A DNA stretch of 64,000 bases, taken from contig JAZNHT010000057.1 in the NCBI GenBank assembly GCA_045577175.1, positions 1 through 64,000 of the forward strand, read 5' to 3'. The DNA comes from SIG701 sp045577175. Its GTDB lineage: Bacteria > Bacillota > Clostridia > Oscillospirales > CAG-272. The notes beneath the pieces are model-generated. The model was given only the letters and a program-made list of their open reading frames with translations. It was not told the DNA's origin and searched no databases. Positions 6,791-15,395 of this stretch are shown one piece after another (positions within the stretch are counted from its first letter, which is position 1; every line of letters starts with the position of its first letter). The translations under genes were made by a program, and so were the position numbers.

Positions 6791-8649
6791 TGCGCCGCCT
6801 CCTGTTTGATTTTGACGGGACGCTCATTGATTCCATGCCCACATTCGCCGGTGTGATGCGGCGGATTCTGACCGAGCAGGGAATGGCGTGCGACAGCGCG
6901 ATTCTGAAGGAGCTCTCGCCTCTCGGTCTGGTCGGCATCGCCCGCCGCATGATTGAGATGGGTATGCGCCTGCCCGAGGAGAAAATCATCGCGCTCATGG
7001 CAGAATATATGGTGGATGAGTATGTGTACCGCATCCCCGTAAAGGAGAACGTCATCGAAACGCTCAAGGCATTGAAGGCGCGCGGACACAAGCTGTCGAT
7101 TCTGACCGGCTCGCCGCATATTACGCTTGATCCGTGCGCAAAACGGCTCGGGCTGACGGAGCTGTTTGATCATATCTGGTCGTGCGACGATTTCGGTACG
7201 ACGAAGTCAAATCCCGACATCTATAAAGCCGTCGCGGAAAAGCTCGGCGTGCCGACGGCGGAGATTCTGTTTTTTGACGACAATCTTGACGGACTCCGCG
7301 CGGCAAAGAGTACGGGCGTGACCGTGTGCGGCGTGTATGACGCCTCTGCGGACGATTTCACCGAGGAGATTCGGGAGGCTTCCGCGTACTACATAAGCGA
7401 TTTTTCGGAAATTCTCACGCTTGGGCAGGCGGAGAGGGATACGCTTGCGGACGCGTTTGCAAGAGTGCGTGCGACTGTGCCCGTGTGGAAAGAGTATCCG
7501 AATCTCCATCCGACAGGCAAATATGAGGGCATCAAAGCGATCGCGTATGAGTGCGAGCCGTTTGCCGGGCAGAAAACGAAGGCGTTTGCGTATCTCGGTA
7601 TCCCTGAAAACGTGACGGACAAGGTGCCCGGCGTCGTCCTCGTGCACGGCGGATCGGGTGTCGCTTACGTCGAATGGGTGCGCCGCTGGACAGAGCGCGG
7701 ATACGCCGCGATCGCCATGTCCAACTGCGGTCATTTTGCCAAAACAGGCGATATGCCCGAAAACGAAAACTGGGTAAGCGATGGCTTTAACGATCGCTGG
7801 GTGCGCGCCCTGCAAGGCGAATTTGCCGAGAACGGCTATACCGCCGTGCCGATGAATGACGTCATGTGGCAGTCGCACAAGCCGATTTTAGAGCAGTGGA
7901 TGTACCACGCCTGTGCCGAGACGATCCTTGCGGCGAATATCCTGCGCTCGCTTCCCGAGGTGGATGCGGACAAGATCGGCGTCACGGGCGTTTCGTGGGG
8001 CGGTGTCATCACCGCGATCGCCATGGGCTACGATGACCGCTTTGCGTTCTCCATCCCCGTGTACGGCTCGGGGTATCAGACGGAGTCGATGACGCGCCTC
8101 GGACGGTATTTCCGCAAAGGGCGCAATCCCGAGCTCTGGCTTGCGGAGCAGAATTTCGATACGCTCACGATGCCGACGCTCTGGCTTTGCTGGAACGCGG
8201 ATACGCCGTTTTCACTCAATTCGAACGTGCTGTCCTATCTCCATACGGTCAAAAACAACGCCGATACGCGCCTGTCTGCCGTGCATGAAATGGGACACGG
8301 ACATCCGCAGACGTGGGTGCGTCCCGAAGCGTATGTGTTCGCCGATTCCGTTGTAAAGGGCGGCGCGCGGCTGCCGGTCGTGCATCCCGACGGGACTGTA
8401 GAAAATCCCGACGGAGTGCAGATCACCGGCGCGAAGGCATACTGGCTCACCGCGCCGCTTGCGTACACGCAGCCCGAGTCCGATTCCGACGGCGTGATGA
8501 CGGAGGCGTGGCATATCCTGCCGATGATGTTTGCGGACAGAAAAATCACAGGCGCGCTTCCCTCTGAGGCAGTAGGCTATTATTACGAGATCACATCCGT
8601 GATCGGCGCGGATACGTGCGTGAGCACATCGCCCTATATCGAGAAATAA
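6790..8649 (+). CDS. HAD phosphatase fused to an alpha/beta-hydrolase
   Basis: One uninterrupted frame of 619 residues codes for two enzymes. Residues 1-210 are a HAD-superfamily phosphatase: FDFDGTLIDS nucleophile motif, LTGSP motif II, KSNPDIY lysine and FFDDNLDG acid pair. Residues about 235-530 are an alpha/beta-hydrolase of the dienelactone-hydrolase/acetyl-xylan-esterase type: VLVHGGSG near 285, nucleophile elbow GVSWGG near 400 and a late His in HEMGHGHPQTW. A short beta-rich tail ends the protein. All catalytic motifs appear intact, so both halves may be active, plausibly dephosphorylation and deacylation of sugar derivatives; that is inference. It starts inside the stop codon of the isomerase-like gene. 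Confidence 0.8.
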   Translation: MRRLLFDFDGTLIDSMPTFAGVMRRILTEQGMACDSAILKELSPLGLVGIARRMIEMGMRLPEEKIIALMAEYMVDEYVYRIPVKENVIETLKALKARGHKLSILTGSPHITLDPCAKRLGLTELFDHIWSCDDFGTTKSNPDIYKAVAEKLGVPTAEILFFDDNLDGLRAAKSTGVTVCGVYDASADDFTEEIREASAYYISDFSEILTLGQAERDTLADAFARVRATVPVWKEYPNLHPTGKYEGIKAIAYECEPFAGQKTKAFAYLGIPENVTDKVPGVVLVHGGSGVAYVEWVRRWTERGYAAIAMSNCGHFAKTGDMPENENWVSDGFNDRWVRALQGEFAENGYTAVPMNDVMWQSHKPILEQWMYHACAETILAANILRSLPEVDADKIGVTGVSWGGVITAIAMGYDDRFAFSIPVYGSGYQTESMTRLGRYFRKGRNPELWLAEQNFDTLTMPTLWLCWNADTPFSLNSNVLSYLHTVKNNADTRLSAVHEMGHGHPQTWVRPEAYVFADSVVKGGARLPVVHPDGTVENPDGVQITGAKAYWLTAPLAYTQPESDSDGVMTEAWHILPMMFADRKITGALPSEAVGYYYEITSVIGADTCVSTSPYIEK

Positions 8650-8655
8650 TGTGCA

Positions 8656-8689
8656 AAAACGGACACGTTTTCAAAAATGTGTCCGTTTT
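8656..8689 (+). terminator. Terminator after the HAD/hydrolase fusion
   Basis: 11-bp stem AAAACGGACAC/GTGTCCGTTTT with a flanking T-run. Confidence 0.75.
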
Positions 8690-8693
8690 CGTC

Positions 8694-8721
8694 TTGACAT
8701 GCGGTGCGTGTGCGGTATAAT
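8694..8721 (+). promoter_or_regulatory. SigA promoter for the AraC gene
   Basis: TTGACA at 8694-8699 and TATAAT at 8716-8721, 16-bp spacer, directly after the preceding terminator. Confidence 0.75.
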
Positions 8722-8745
8722 ACTTCCCGAAAGCGAGGACGACAA

Positions 8746-9621
8746 ATGGTACAGATGCACATGGAGCTGATTGCCTCCGAGTATGCCGGAGCGCGTCTCG
8801 GCATCTATAAGGTATGGGCGGAGCCGTCGATTTTACAGGCGATGCCGACCTTGCACGCTCACGAAACGTATGAGATGCACATCGTCACGGAGGGAGCTTA
8901 TACGTTTACGGTGGAGGATGAGGCGGTGCTGCTTACAAAGCACCGATGCCTGATTCTGAAGCCGGGAACAAAGCACTACTCGTATGACAAAACGGGAGAC
9001 TGTACGCTCATCAGTCTGCATATTTCTTTGGAAAAGACAGAGGAGGCGGACGGACTGTATTCGTATTTCCGCGCTGCCTTGGACGGCGCGGCAGGAACGC
9101 CGTTTTCGGTATCCCGTGCGCTTGTCGGCTGCGTGCGTGCGTTTGAGGAGGAGCCGTTTTTGTTTGCGGCGGACGTTTACTGCCGCCTCAAGGTGCATCT
9201 GTCGGAAATCGTGTACCATCTGTTTTCCGACATTGACGGATTCGGCGGAAAAGACAACCCGATAAAGAGTAAGCACCGCGTAAACAGTACCGCGTATGTG
9301 ATCGAATGTATGGTGAACGAGCCGCGCTGTACGCTTGCGGATATTTCCGCGAGAACGGGATACTCCATGCGGCATACGACACGCCTGATTCAGTCCATGT
9401 ACGGGAAAACCTTGCACGAAATCCGTGTGGAGCGTTCTGTGGCGCACGCAAAATCGCTGCTTGCCGGTACGGATAAAACGGTGGAGGAGATTTCTGCGGA
9501 GACAGGCTTCCGCGGTGCTTCCGCGATGCGTCGGGCTTTCCTTCGGACGGAGGGTGTTTCTCCGAATGAATACAGAAAATTACATCAAAAGGAGACAGAG
9601 CATGGCACAGACAAAGTATAG
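8746..9621 (+). CDS. AraC-family transcriptional regulator
   Basis: This 291-residue protein has an N-terminal cupin-like sensor half (LHAHETYEMHIVTEGAYTF, KPGTKHYSYD) and a C-terminal double helix-turn-helix (LADISARTGYSMRHTTRL, then VEEISAETGFRGASAMRRAF, ending SPNEYRK), the AraC signature. Such sensors usually bind a sugar. The ATG at 8746 is chosen: GCGAGG lies upstream, and the longer frame would begin inside the promoter. Its 3' end overlaps the next gene by 20 bases, so the two form an operon. Likely targets are that partner or the sugar genes on either side. Confidence 0.9.
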   Translation: MVQMHMELIASEYAGARLGIYKVWAEPSILQAMPTLHAHETYEMHIVTEGAYTFTVEDEAVLLTKHRCLILKPGTKHYSYDKTGDCTLISLHISLEKTEEADGLYSYFRAALDGAAGTPFSVSRALVGCVRAFEEEPFLFAADVYCRLKVHLSEIVYHLFSDIDGFGGKDNPIKSKHRVNSTAYVIECMVNEPRCTLADISARTGYSMRHTTRLIQSMYGKTLHEIRVERSVAHAKSLLAGTDKTVEEISAETGFRGASAMRRAFLRTEGVSPNEYRKLHQKETEHGTDKV

Positions 9622-10501
9622 CGCACTTTCCCTCGATATGCAGAGAAACGTGACGGAAGGCTCGCCCAAGGCACTCCGCGATGCGATCCGCCGCGCGGCA
9701 GATCTCAGAATCTACACGGAATTTCGCCATAACGAGCACATCGACGGGGCATCCGATAATGGTGAAATGATCCGCGAGGTGTCCGATTTCCCCGCAACGT
9801 ATCTGATTGAGGACAGATGGGCGGCAGGCATCATGACACTCCGTCAGCCTGTGACCTTGCCCGACCGCTTCGGCGACCGTTCCTCCATGTCGTTCTTTAT
9901 GTACAATGAGGACGGACAGCAGGCGATAGCGCGCCCGTATCTGGACAGCCACGGCTACGACGAGCCAAAAAATCCCGATCCGCACTACGGCGATATAGGC
10001 ACGGCGAAATACCACACGCTTTCCGAGGATAGGTGCGCCGCCGCCCCCTCACAGAATTTTATCTACGATTTCTATTCGTACAAATTCCTTGTGCAGGACG
10101 AGTGGGAGGAAATCTATGCCCACGATGCGGACGGAAACGCGATTCGCGGTTCTGCCGAGGCACTCGATGCGGCGTCAAGCGCGGGACAGGACCTGAAGGT
10201 GGCGATCACGGGCATCTGTGAAGGGCTGTGGGACGAGGAAAATCTGCCTGCGCACGAGCTGTTTATTCAGACAGGTCCGCACTACTATTACAGCGAAACG
10301 GGATACATGGTCGCGGAAACGCGTCCGTTTGTGCGCGTGCGTCCCGCGATTCCGATGGTGTACGCCGAAGGGAACTGGGATTTCGGCTGGGCGATCGTCC
10401 GCAGCGACGGACACGTTGCCGGTCGCTATTACAATCCGTACACAATGCGCGTGAAGCATACGTTTTCGCGCCATGCGATGCGTTGGTTTACGAGAAAATA
10501 A
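9602..10501 (+). CDS. Conserved-looking protein of unknown function, AraC partner
   Basis: This 299-residue soluble protein matches no family that I recognise. It is rich in aromatic and acidic residues, with clusters such as HYYYSETGYMVAETRP and EGNWDFGWAIVRSDG that suggest a beta-rich, sugar-binding-like fold. It has no signal peptide or membrane segment. The ATG at 9602 has an AAAAGGAG site inside the end of the AraC gene. The 20-base overlap with AraC implies co-translation and a shared pathway. A terminator follows directly. Confidence 0.7.
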   Translation: MAQTKYSALSLDMQRNVTEGSPKALRDAIRRAADLRIYTEFRHNEHIDGASDNGEMIREVSDFPATYLIEDRWAAGIMTLRQPVTLPDRFGDRSSMSFFMYNEDGQQAIARPYLDSHGYDEPKNPDPHYGDIGTAKYHTLSEDRCAAAPSQNFIYDFYSYKFLVQDEWEEIYAHDADGNAIRGSAEALDAASSAGQDLKVAITGICEGLWDEENLPAHELFIQTGPHYYYSETGYMVAETRPFVRVRPAIPMVYAEGNWDFGWAIVRSDGHVAGRYYNPYTMRVKHTFSRHAMRWFTRK

Positions 10502-10505
10502 ACGA

Positions 10506-10532
10506 GAGGGAGGGCTGTGCCCTCCCTTTTTT
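10506..10532 (+). terminator. Terminator of the AraC operon
   Basis: GGGAGGG/CCCTCCC stem with a six-T tract. Confidence 0.85.
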
Positions 10533-10585
10533 CAAAAAGCCAATGCGTTAAAGTGTTCCCACTGCCCGCGGACGGACAAATCTTC

Positions 10586-10665
10586 TGTAGGGCGGGGGCT
10601 TGCTCCCGCCGTTTTGCATGATTTTGACTCTTTTAGGCGGCGGGACACAAGGCCCCCGCCCTACA
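10586..10665. repeat. Palindromic MITE-like element
   Basis: An 80-bp element begins TGTAGGGCGGGGGCTTG and ends with a near-complement, GGCCCCCGCCCTACA. Inner copies of CCCGCC and GGCGGG also pair. It is non-coding, sits between the AraC terminator and the rhaB promoter, and resembles miniature elements scattered in gut clostridial genomes. The rest of 10533-10731 shows nothing else. Confidence 0.6.
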
Positions 10666-10731
10666 AAACAGAGTACATTCGCTTGGGAACACAGGGGGGA
10701 ATCGGGATTTTTCAAAAATTCCCGATAGCAG

Positions 10732-10760
10732 TTGAAATTTGTCCGCGAGTGTGTTACAAT
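10732..10760 (+). promoter_or_regulatory. SigA promoter for rhaB
   Basis: TTGAAA at 10732-10737 and TACAAT at 10755-10760, 17-bp spacer. Confidence 0.7.
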
Positions 10761-10798
10761 AAACTATCACAATCGCTTACGCGAAAAAGGAGAACGGT

Positions 10799-12253
10799 AT
10801 GAAGGTTTTGGCTTTTGACTTCGGTGCATCCAGCGGACGCGCCATCATCGGCGGTCTTGAAAACGGCAAGCTCACCCTGGAGGAGGTCCATCGCTTCGAT
10901 AACGAGCCCGTTTACATAAACGGAGGCTTCCACTGGGATCTCCCCCGTTTGTTCCATGAGATCAAGCAGGGACTTGTCAAGGCGGAAAAATACGGCTACG
11001 AAAGCATCGGTATCGATACGTGGGGCGTCGATTTCGGTCTGCTCACGAAGGGCGGCTACCTCCTCGGCGATCCGTATCACTACCGCGACGAGCGCACCGC
11101 GCCCGTGCTGGACGCTGTCCGCAAGCAAATCGGCGACGGTCCTCTGTACAGACAGACCGGTATCCAAACGCTCGCGTTCAACAGCGTCTATCAGCTTCTC
11201 GCCACGAAGAAAAACGATCCCGACGTGTATTCCGTCGCGGATAAAATGGTGCTCATGCCCGATCTGTTCTCCTACCTCCTCTCAGGTGAGGTGTATGCGG
11301 AGAGATCGATCGCATCCACCACGCAGATGCTTGACCCGGTCACGAAGGAGTGGAATCTGCCTTTCCTCAAGGAGGTCGGCATCGATCCCGCAATCCTGCC
11401 GCGCCTGGTGGACAGCGGCGAGAGAATCGGCATGATGAAAAAAGACATCTGCGACGAGCTCGGCATCACGCCGAAGTGGATCACCGCCGTCTGCGGTCAC
11501 GATACGCAGAGCGCGATCGTTGCCGTTCCGGCAAAGGATAAGGATTTCGTCTACATCTCCTGCGGCACGTGGAGCCTCTTCGGTACCGAGCTGGACGTAC
11601 CGTGCGTCAGCGATATGGCTGTCGAGATGGATGTTTCCAACGAGACCGGCTACGGCAGAACGACCGATTTCCTCCGCAACATCATCGGTCTTTGGATGAT
11701 TCAGGAGACGCGCCGCCAGTTCAGACGCGACGGCAAGGAGTATTCCTACGCCGAGATGGAGGCACTTGCGCGCGAGGCGAAGCCGATGCAGTGCTTCATT
11801 GATCCCGATGAGCCCCGCTTCTCTCCGCCCGGCAACCAGATTCAGCGTATCCGCGATTTCTGCCGCGAGACCGGGCAGTACGTCCCCGAAACGGACGGCG
11901 AGATTATCCGCTGCATCTATGAGAGCCTCGCGATGAAGTATGCGTATACGTTCAAGAATCTGAAGAAGTGCACGGGCAAGCCGTTCTCCGCGATTCACAT
12001 GGTCGGCGGCGGTACGAAGGACGGATTCCTCTGCCAGATGACGGCGGACGCGACCGGCGTTCCCGTAATCGCAGGTCCGATTGAGGCAACGGCGGCAGGC
12101 AATATCGCCGTACAGCTCATTTCCGCCGGTGAGATCAAGGATCTCGCCGAGGCACGCGCCATCATTGCGGATTCGTTCTCCGTTGTCGAGTACAAGCCGC
12201 GCCACAGCGGATTCTTTGAGAATTACGAAAAATTCTGCAAAATCGTGAAATAA
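10799..12253 (+). CDS. rhaB: Rhamnulokinase
   Basis: This 484-residue FGGY-family kinase has the N-terminal phosphate-binding loop DFGASSGR, the RhaB-type HRFDN and IDTWGVDFGLL segments, and the C-terminal ATP-site loop HMVGGGTKDGFL. It phosphorylates L-rhamnulose to L-rhamnulose 1-phosphate in the cytoplasm during rhamnose breakdown. Length is normal for RhaB. It has its own promoter and terminator and AAAGGAG before the ATG. No rhamnose isomerase, aldolase or transporter is adjacent, so the rest of the pathway must be elsewhere. Confidence 0.92.
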   Translation: MKVLAFDFGASSGRAIIGGLENGKLTLEEVHRFDNEPVYINGGFHWDLPRLFHEIKQGLVKAEKYGYESIGIDTWGVDFGLLTKGGYLLGDPYHYRDERTAPVLDAVRKQIGDGPLYRQTGIQTLAFNSVYQLLATKKNDPDVYSVADKMVLMPDLFSYLLSGEVYAERSIASTTQMLDPVTKEWNLPFLKEVGIDPAILPRLVDSGERIGMMKKDICDELGITPKWITAVCGHDTQSAIVAVPAKDKDFVYISCGTWSLFGTELDVPCVSDMAVEMDVSNETGYGRTTDFLRNIIGLWMIQETRRQFRRDGKEYSYAEMEALAREAKPMQCFIDPDEPRFSPPGNQIQRIRDFCRETGQYVPETDGEIIRCIYESLAMKYAYTFKNLKKCTGKPFSAIHMVGGGTKDGFLCQMTADATGVPVIAGPIEATAAGNIAVQLISAGEIKDLAEARAIIADSFSVVEYKPRHSGFFENYEKFCKIVK

Positions 12254-12258
12254 GTCTC

Positions 12259-12287
12259 AGACCTCCGCCGTCGGCGGAGGTCTTTTT
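12259..12287 (+). terminator. Terminator of rhaB
   Basis: GACCTCCGCC/GGCGGAGGTC stem followed by TTTTT. Confidence 0.9.
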
Positions 12288-12298
12288 GGTCTAAAGAA

Positions 12299-12321
12299 AA
12301 CCACCGGCTAAGCCGGTGGTT
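12299..12321. repeat. Palindromic hairpin, copy 2
   Basis: Exact reverse complement of the hairpin core at 126-148, here just after the rhaB terminator. Confidence 0.6.
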
Positions 12322-12363
12322 CCAAAGAGGCTTTTGCCGTTGAGAAAACCCGCCGCAGCGGTA

Positions 12364-12476
12364 GGCTCCCCTGTGTAAGGGGAGCTGTCAGCGAAGCTGA
12401 CTGAGAGGGTGCCCTCTCCGTCACACTTTCGTGTGCCACCTCTCCCATCGAGATGCTCCGCGTCTCGGGGAGAGGC
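12364..12476. repeat. Cluster of hairpins, gut-clostridial intergenic repeat
   Basis: Five hairpins in series: CTCCCCTGTGTAAGGGGAG, GTCAGCGAAGCTGAC, GAGAGGGTGCCCTCTC, CACACTTTCGTGTG, and a longer stem beginning CTCTCCC. The GTCAGCGAAGCTGACTGAGAGGG core resembles repeats found widely between genes in gut Clostridia. It is non-coding. The remainder of 12322-12634 shows nothing else recognisable. Confidence 0.65.
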
Positions 12477-12634
12477 TTTGACAGAACAAATGCCACTGCG
12501 CAAATAGTACCTCAGATCGGGATTTTGATTTTCTTGTACTGCGTCCGAGGCGCATTGTATCCGAAATTTGCCGCGGATTGCTCAACTTCCCGTTAAGTTT
12601 CGTGCCGAAAGGTCAAGAATTTACGCAAAAGCGG

Positions 12635-12663
12635 TTGACATTAAACTCAATTTGTGGTAGAAT
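12635..12663 (+). promoter_or_regulatory. SigA promoter for binding-protein gene 1
   Basis: TTGACA at 12635-12640 and TAGAAT at 12658-12663, 17-bp spacer, with a 5' leader of about 60 bases. Confidence 0.75.
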
Positions 12664-12731
12664 TTCATGTGATAAGCTGGCGGAGTACCCCCGCCTGCCT
12701 TACATACTATTTTTAGAAAGGAAATCCCCCC

Positions 12732-14261
12732 ATGAAGAAAGTCATTTGTCTTCTTCTCGCTATGCTGCTCGTTCTGCCCCTCGCAGTCGCCTGCAACAAC
12801 GAAGAGAAGCCCCCGGTAAGCACCGGCGATCCGGCAGTATCCGGCAACGGTACCGATCCGGCAAATCCCGGCAACGATACCGATCCTGCCGATTCCGGCG
12901 ACGATCCCGGAACCGACACGCCCGCCAGCGCAAAGCTGGACACCTCTGCCCTGGACTTCGGCAATGCTGAGTTCCATATGGTTGCCTTTGACTGGCAGGC
13001 ATATTCCCACTACTTCTTTGCTGATGAAGATTCCTCTGACCCGATGCAGAGCGCAATCTACACCCGTAAGAGCATGATCGAGGAAGAGATCGGCGTTAAG
13101 ATCACCAGCAGGCTCTACACCGGCTACGGCGATATGTATCCCGCAATCGATCAGAACGTCGGTACCGGCGACGATGCTATCCAGCTCGCGCTGATCCACT
13201 GCATCTCCGGCGTTTCCAACTACGCTTCCACCGGTACTCTGTATCCGCTTGAGGATCTCACGAATGTACAGCTTGAGGCTGACTGGTGGAATCTTGAGCA
13301 GATGGATGCAATCCGTCTCGGCAGAAGCTACTTCTACGGCGTCAACGATTTCATGATCCCGACTCCGTACATCGTATTCTTCAACAAGGATATGCTCGAT
13401 GAGCTGAACCTTGAGGATCCGTACGCGCTCGTTGAGAACAACGGCTGGACGCTCGACAAGTTCGACGAGATGGCTCGTGCCGCAACCCGCGACGTTGACA
13501 CCAACGGTACGTGGGACGATGCCGACCAGTACGGTATCTCTTACTACGACGGCTCTGAGCTTCTCTCCTTCTGGTCTTCCTCCGATCAGTTTGTTGGCGC
13601 GAAGAACGAAGACGGCTATCTCGAGATCGTTCTGAACACCGAGAAGGCTGTCGATGTTCTTGAGCTGATCGCTGACTGGTCCAAGGATCACGTCACGCAG
13701 ATTTCCGTTTCCGGCAACGGTCTGGACTGCCTCGGCATGGATTCCGATCAGTGCCTCTTCTGGCTCTCCAACGTAGCATCCGCCGAGATGCTCCGTGACT
13801 GTGAGGTTAACTACGGCATTCTGCCGTTCCCCAAGTACAACGCTGAGCAGGAAGACTACATGCACCTCGACTGGGGCGGACTGATGGGCGTTCTCACCAC
13901 GATCCGCGATCCCGAGATGGTCGGCGCAGTTGTTGAGCTTCTCGCGTACTACTCCGGTGAGACTGTAATCCCCGCATACTATGACAAGGTTCTTGACGGT
14001 CAGCTCGCACAGGATCCCAAGTCCTCCGAGATGCTCGACATCATCTTCGACACGATCGTTTATGACCCTGCTGTTAACTACTTCGGTCTGTCCGGCTCCA
14101 TTTTCAAGCTGTTCTATCAGCCTTGGTTCGACGCTCACCTGAAGGGAACCTCCCTGTTCGCTTCCACCTGGCAGGAGCACTCCGCGGCTGCTAACAAGCA
14201 GATCGAGGACTTCTATGCGGCTCTCGCACTTACCGAGGATCTGAACGATATGATGGGCTGA
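12732..14261 (+). CDS. Extracellular solute-binding lipoprotein, paralogue 1
   Basis: This 509-residue protein starts with a lipoprotein signal (LPLAVAC, lipidated Cys about residue 21). An unstructured linker rich in Gly, Asp and Pro runs to about residue 70. The rest resembles family 1 ABC-transporter solute-binding proteins (sugar type). A calcium-loop-like motif DVDTNGTWDDAD lies near residue 255. It is closely related to the proteins at 15396 and 41067 (shared FDWQAYS, EEDSSDPMQSAIY, DWWNLEQMD and YGDMYPAIDQNVGTGDD segments). No permease or ATPase gene is near. Codons look more biased than in neighbouring genes, suggesting high expression. AGAAAGG precedes the ATG. Confidence 0.88.
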   Translation: MKKVICLLLAMLLVLPLAVACNNEEKPPVSTGDPAVSGNGTDPANPGNDTDPADSGDDPGTDTPASAKLDTSALDFGNAEFHMVAFDWQAYSHYFFADEDSSDPMQSAIYTRKSMIEEEIGVKITSRLYTGYGDMYPAIDQNVGTGDDAIQLALIHCISGVSNYASTGTLYPLEDLTNVQLEADWWNLEQMDAIRLGRSYFYGVNDFMIPTPYIVFFNKDMLDELNLEDPYALVENNGWTLDKFDEMARAATRDVDTNGTWDDADQYGISYYDGSELLSFWSSSDQFVGAKNEDGYLEIVLNTEKAVDVLELIADWSKDHVTQISVSGNGLDCLGMDSDQCLFWLSNVASAEMLRDCEVNYGILPFPKYNAEQEDYMHLDWGGLMGVLTTIRDPEMVGAVVELLAYYSGETVIPAYYDKVLDGQLAQDPKSSEMLDIIFDTIVYDPAVNYFGLSGSIFKLFYQPWFDAHLKGTSLFASTWQEHSAAANKQIEDFYAALALTEDLNDMMG

Positions 14262-14293
14262 TCCCCTCATATTGACTGAGATTCGTTTCGCGC

Positions 14294-14323
14294 CCCCTCC
14301 TTCCGCGTGTGCGGAAGGAGGGG
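14294..14323 (+). terminator. Hairpin after binding-protein gene 1
   Basis: 13-bp perfect stem CCCCTCCTTCCGC/GCGGAAGGAGGGG with a weak T-tail. Confidence 0.6.
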
Positions 14324-14495
14324 TGTTTCCGTGAGATGCCCTTTCGGGCAAAGAAATGACAAAAACGTTCTTGCATTTTCTTTTTTTCACCGATTGCAAA
14401 CCCAAATTCACAATTGTCAGGAGACATTGTACATTGAAAAAGTATTATTTCAGTGATAGAGAGAGAAATATTTTTTCAGAAAATGAGGTAGCACT

Positions 14496-15284
14496 GTGAA
14501 CGCAGAAATCAAGTATCAGCAAAAAGGCATCAATCATCCTCTGTTGAACGTAAGTCATTCGCACGATCGGGAGCTCGAACTGATCCAGATTGTATCCGGC
14601 ACGGGAAACGTGATTGTCGGTGAAACAATCGAAGCGTTTTCCGAAGGCGCGGTCCTTTTGATCGACGGCGCGACACTGCACTACATATGCCCGGATCTCG
14701 GCACGCCGTATATCCGCAACAAAATCATTATCGACAAAACGCAGATCTATGATTTTGTGCGCGGCTTCATGAAGGGCGGACTGGTGTTCTGGCAGGCATC
14801 TGCGGCTCAGCAAAAAGAGCTGGACGAGCTGTTTTGCCGTGCAGTAGCCGCATTCCGTGAAGAAAAAGAGCTGCTCGCCTTTTCGGAGGTGTTCCGCATT
14901 CTGCATATCTGCACCGGATTTGATCGCAAGCGCGAGAAGGAGTACTGCGGCATCGTCGCGGATATAATGAATTATATCAACGAACGTGCGCCCGAAAACG
15001 TATCGCTTGGTGAGATTTCGGAGGTACTGCATAAGAATCAGTACTACATCTGCCGCGTGTTCAAGCGCGAGACGGGCATGACTGTCCACTCGTATATGAA
15101 CTCGCTCCGCATCTCCGAGGCGCGTACATTGCTCCGCGACACGGGAATCCCCGTCGCCGAGATTGCCGATCGGACAGGCTTCAACGGGCTGTCCAGCCTG
15201 ACGAAGAGTTTCAAGAAAGCGGTGGGTATGACACCTACGGCATACCGCAAAAAATTCCGCGGCATCAGTGACGCGGAGGAATAA
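14496..15284 (+). CDS. AraC-family transcriptional regulator
   Basis: This 262-residue protein has an N-terminal cupin-type sensing half (NVSHSHDRELELIQIVSGTGN) and a C-terminal AraC double HTH (LGEISEVLHKNQYYICRVFKRETG and VAEIADRTGFNGLSSLTKSFKKAVGMTPTAYR, here quoted as separate motifs). It starts with GTG behind GAGGTA. It is flanked on both sides by paralogous solute-binding protein genes, each with its own promoter, so it is the obvious candidate to regulate them in response to the bound sugar. A terminator with seven T residues follows. Confidence 0.9.
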   Translation: MNAEIKYQQKGINHPLLNVSHSHDRELELIQIVSGTGNVIVGETIEAFSEGAVLLIDGATLHYICPDLGTPYIRNKIIIDKTQIYDFVRGFMKGGLVFWQASAAQQKELDELFCRAVAAFREEKELLAFSEVFRILHICTGFDRKREKEYCGIVADIMNYINERAPENVSLGEISEVLHKNQYYICRVFKRETGMTVHSYMNSLRISEARTLLRDTGIPVAEIADRTGFNGLSSLTKSFKKAVGMTPTAYRKKFRGISDAEE

Positions 15285-15290
15285 AAGAAA

Positions 15291-15313
15291 AAACGCCTTC
15301 GGGCGTTTTTTTG
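15291..15313 (+). terminator. Terminator of the AraC gene
   Basis: AAAACGCC-TTCG-GGCGTTTTTTT: tetraloop stem with a T-tract. Confidence 0.9.
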
Positions 15314-15334
15314 TTCACAGCCGACAAAAGGATA

Positions 15335-15363
15335 TTGACAAATGTGCGCCATTTTGGTAAAAT
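15335..15363 (+). promoter_or_regulatory. SigA promoter for binding-protein gene 2
   Basis: TTGACA at 15335-15340 and TAAAAT at 15358-15363, 17-bp spacer. Confidence 0.75.
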
Positions 15364-15395
15364 ATTGACATAACCACATAAAGGAGAACATTCCG

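Noticed and set aside
12621..14411. Minus-strand open frame antisense to binding-protein gene 1
   Set aside because: No ribosome-binding site or motif; the sense strand has a lipoprotein signal, promoter and paralogues.
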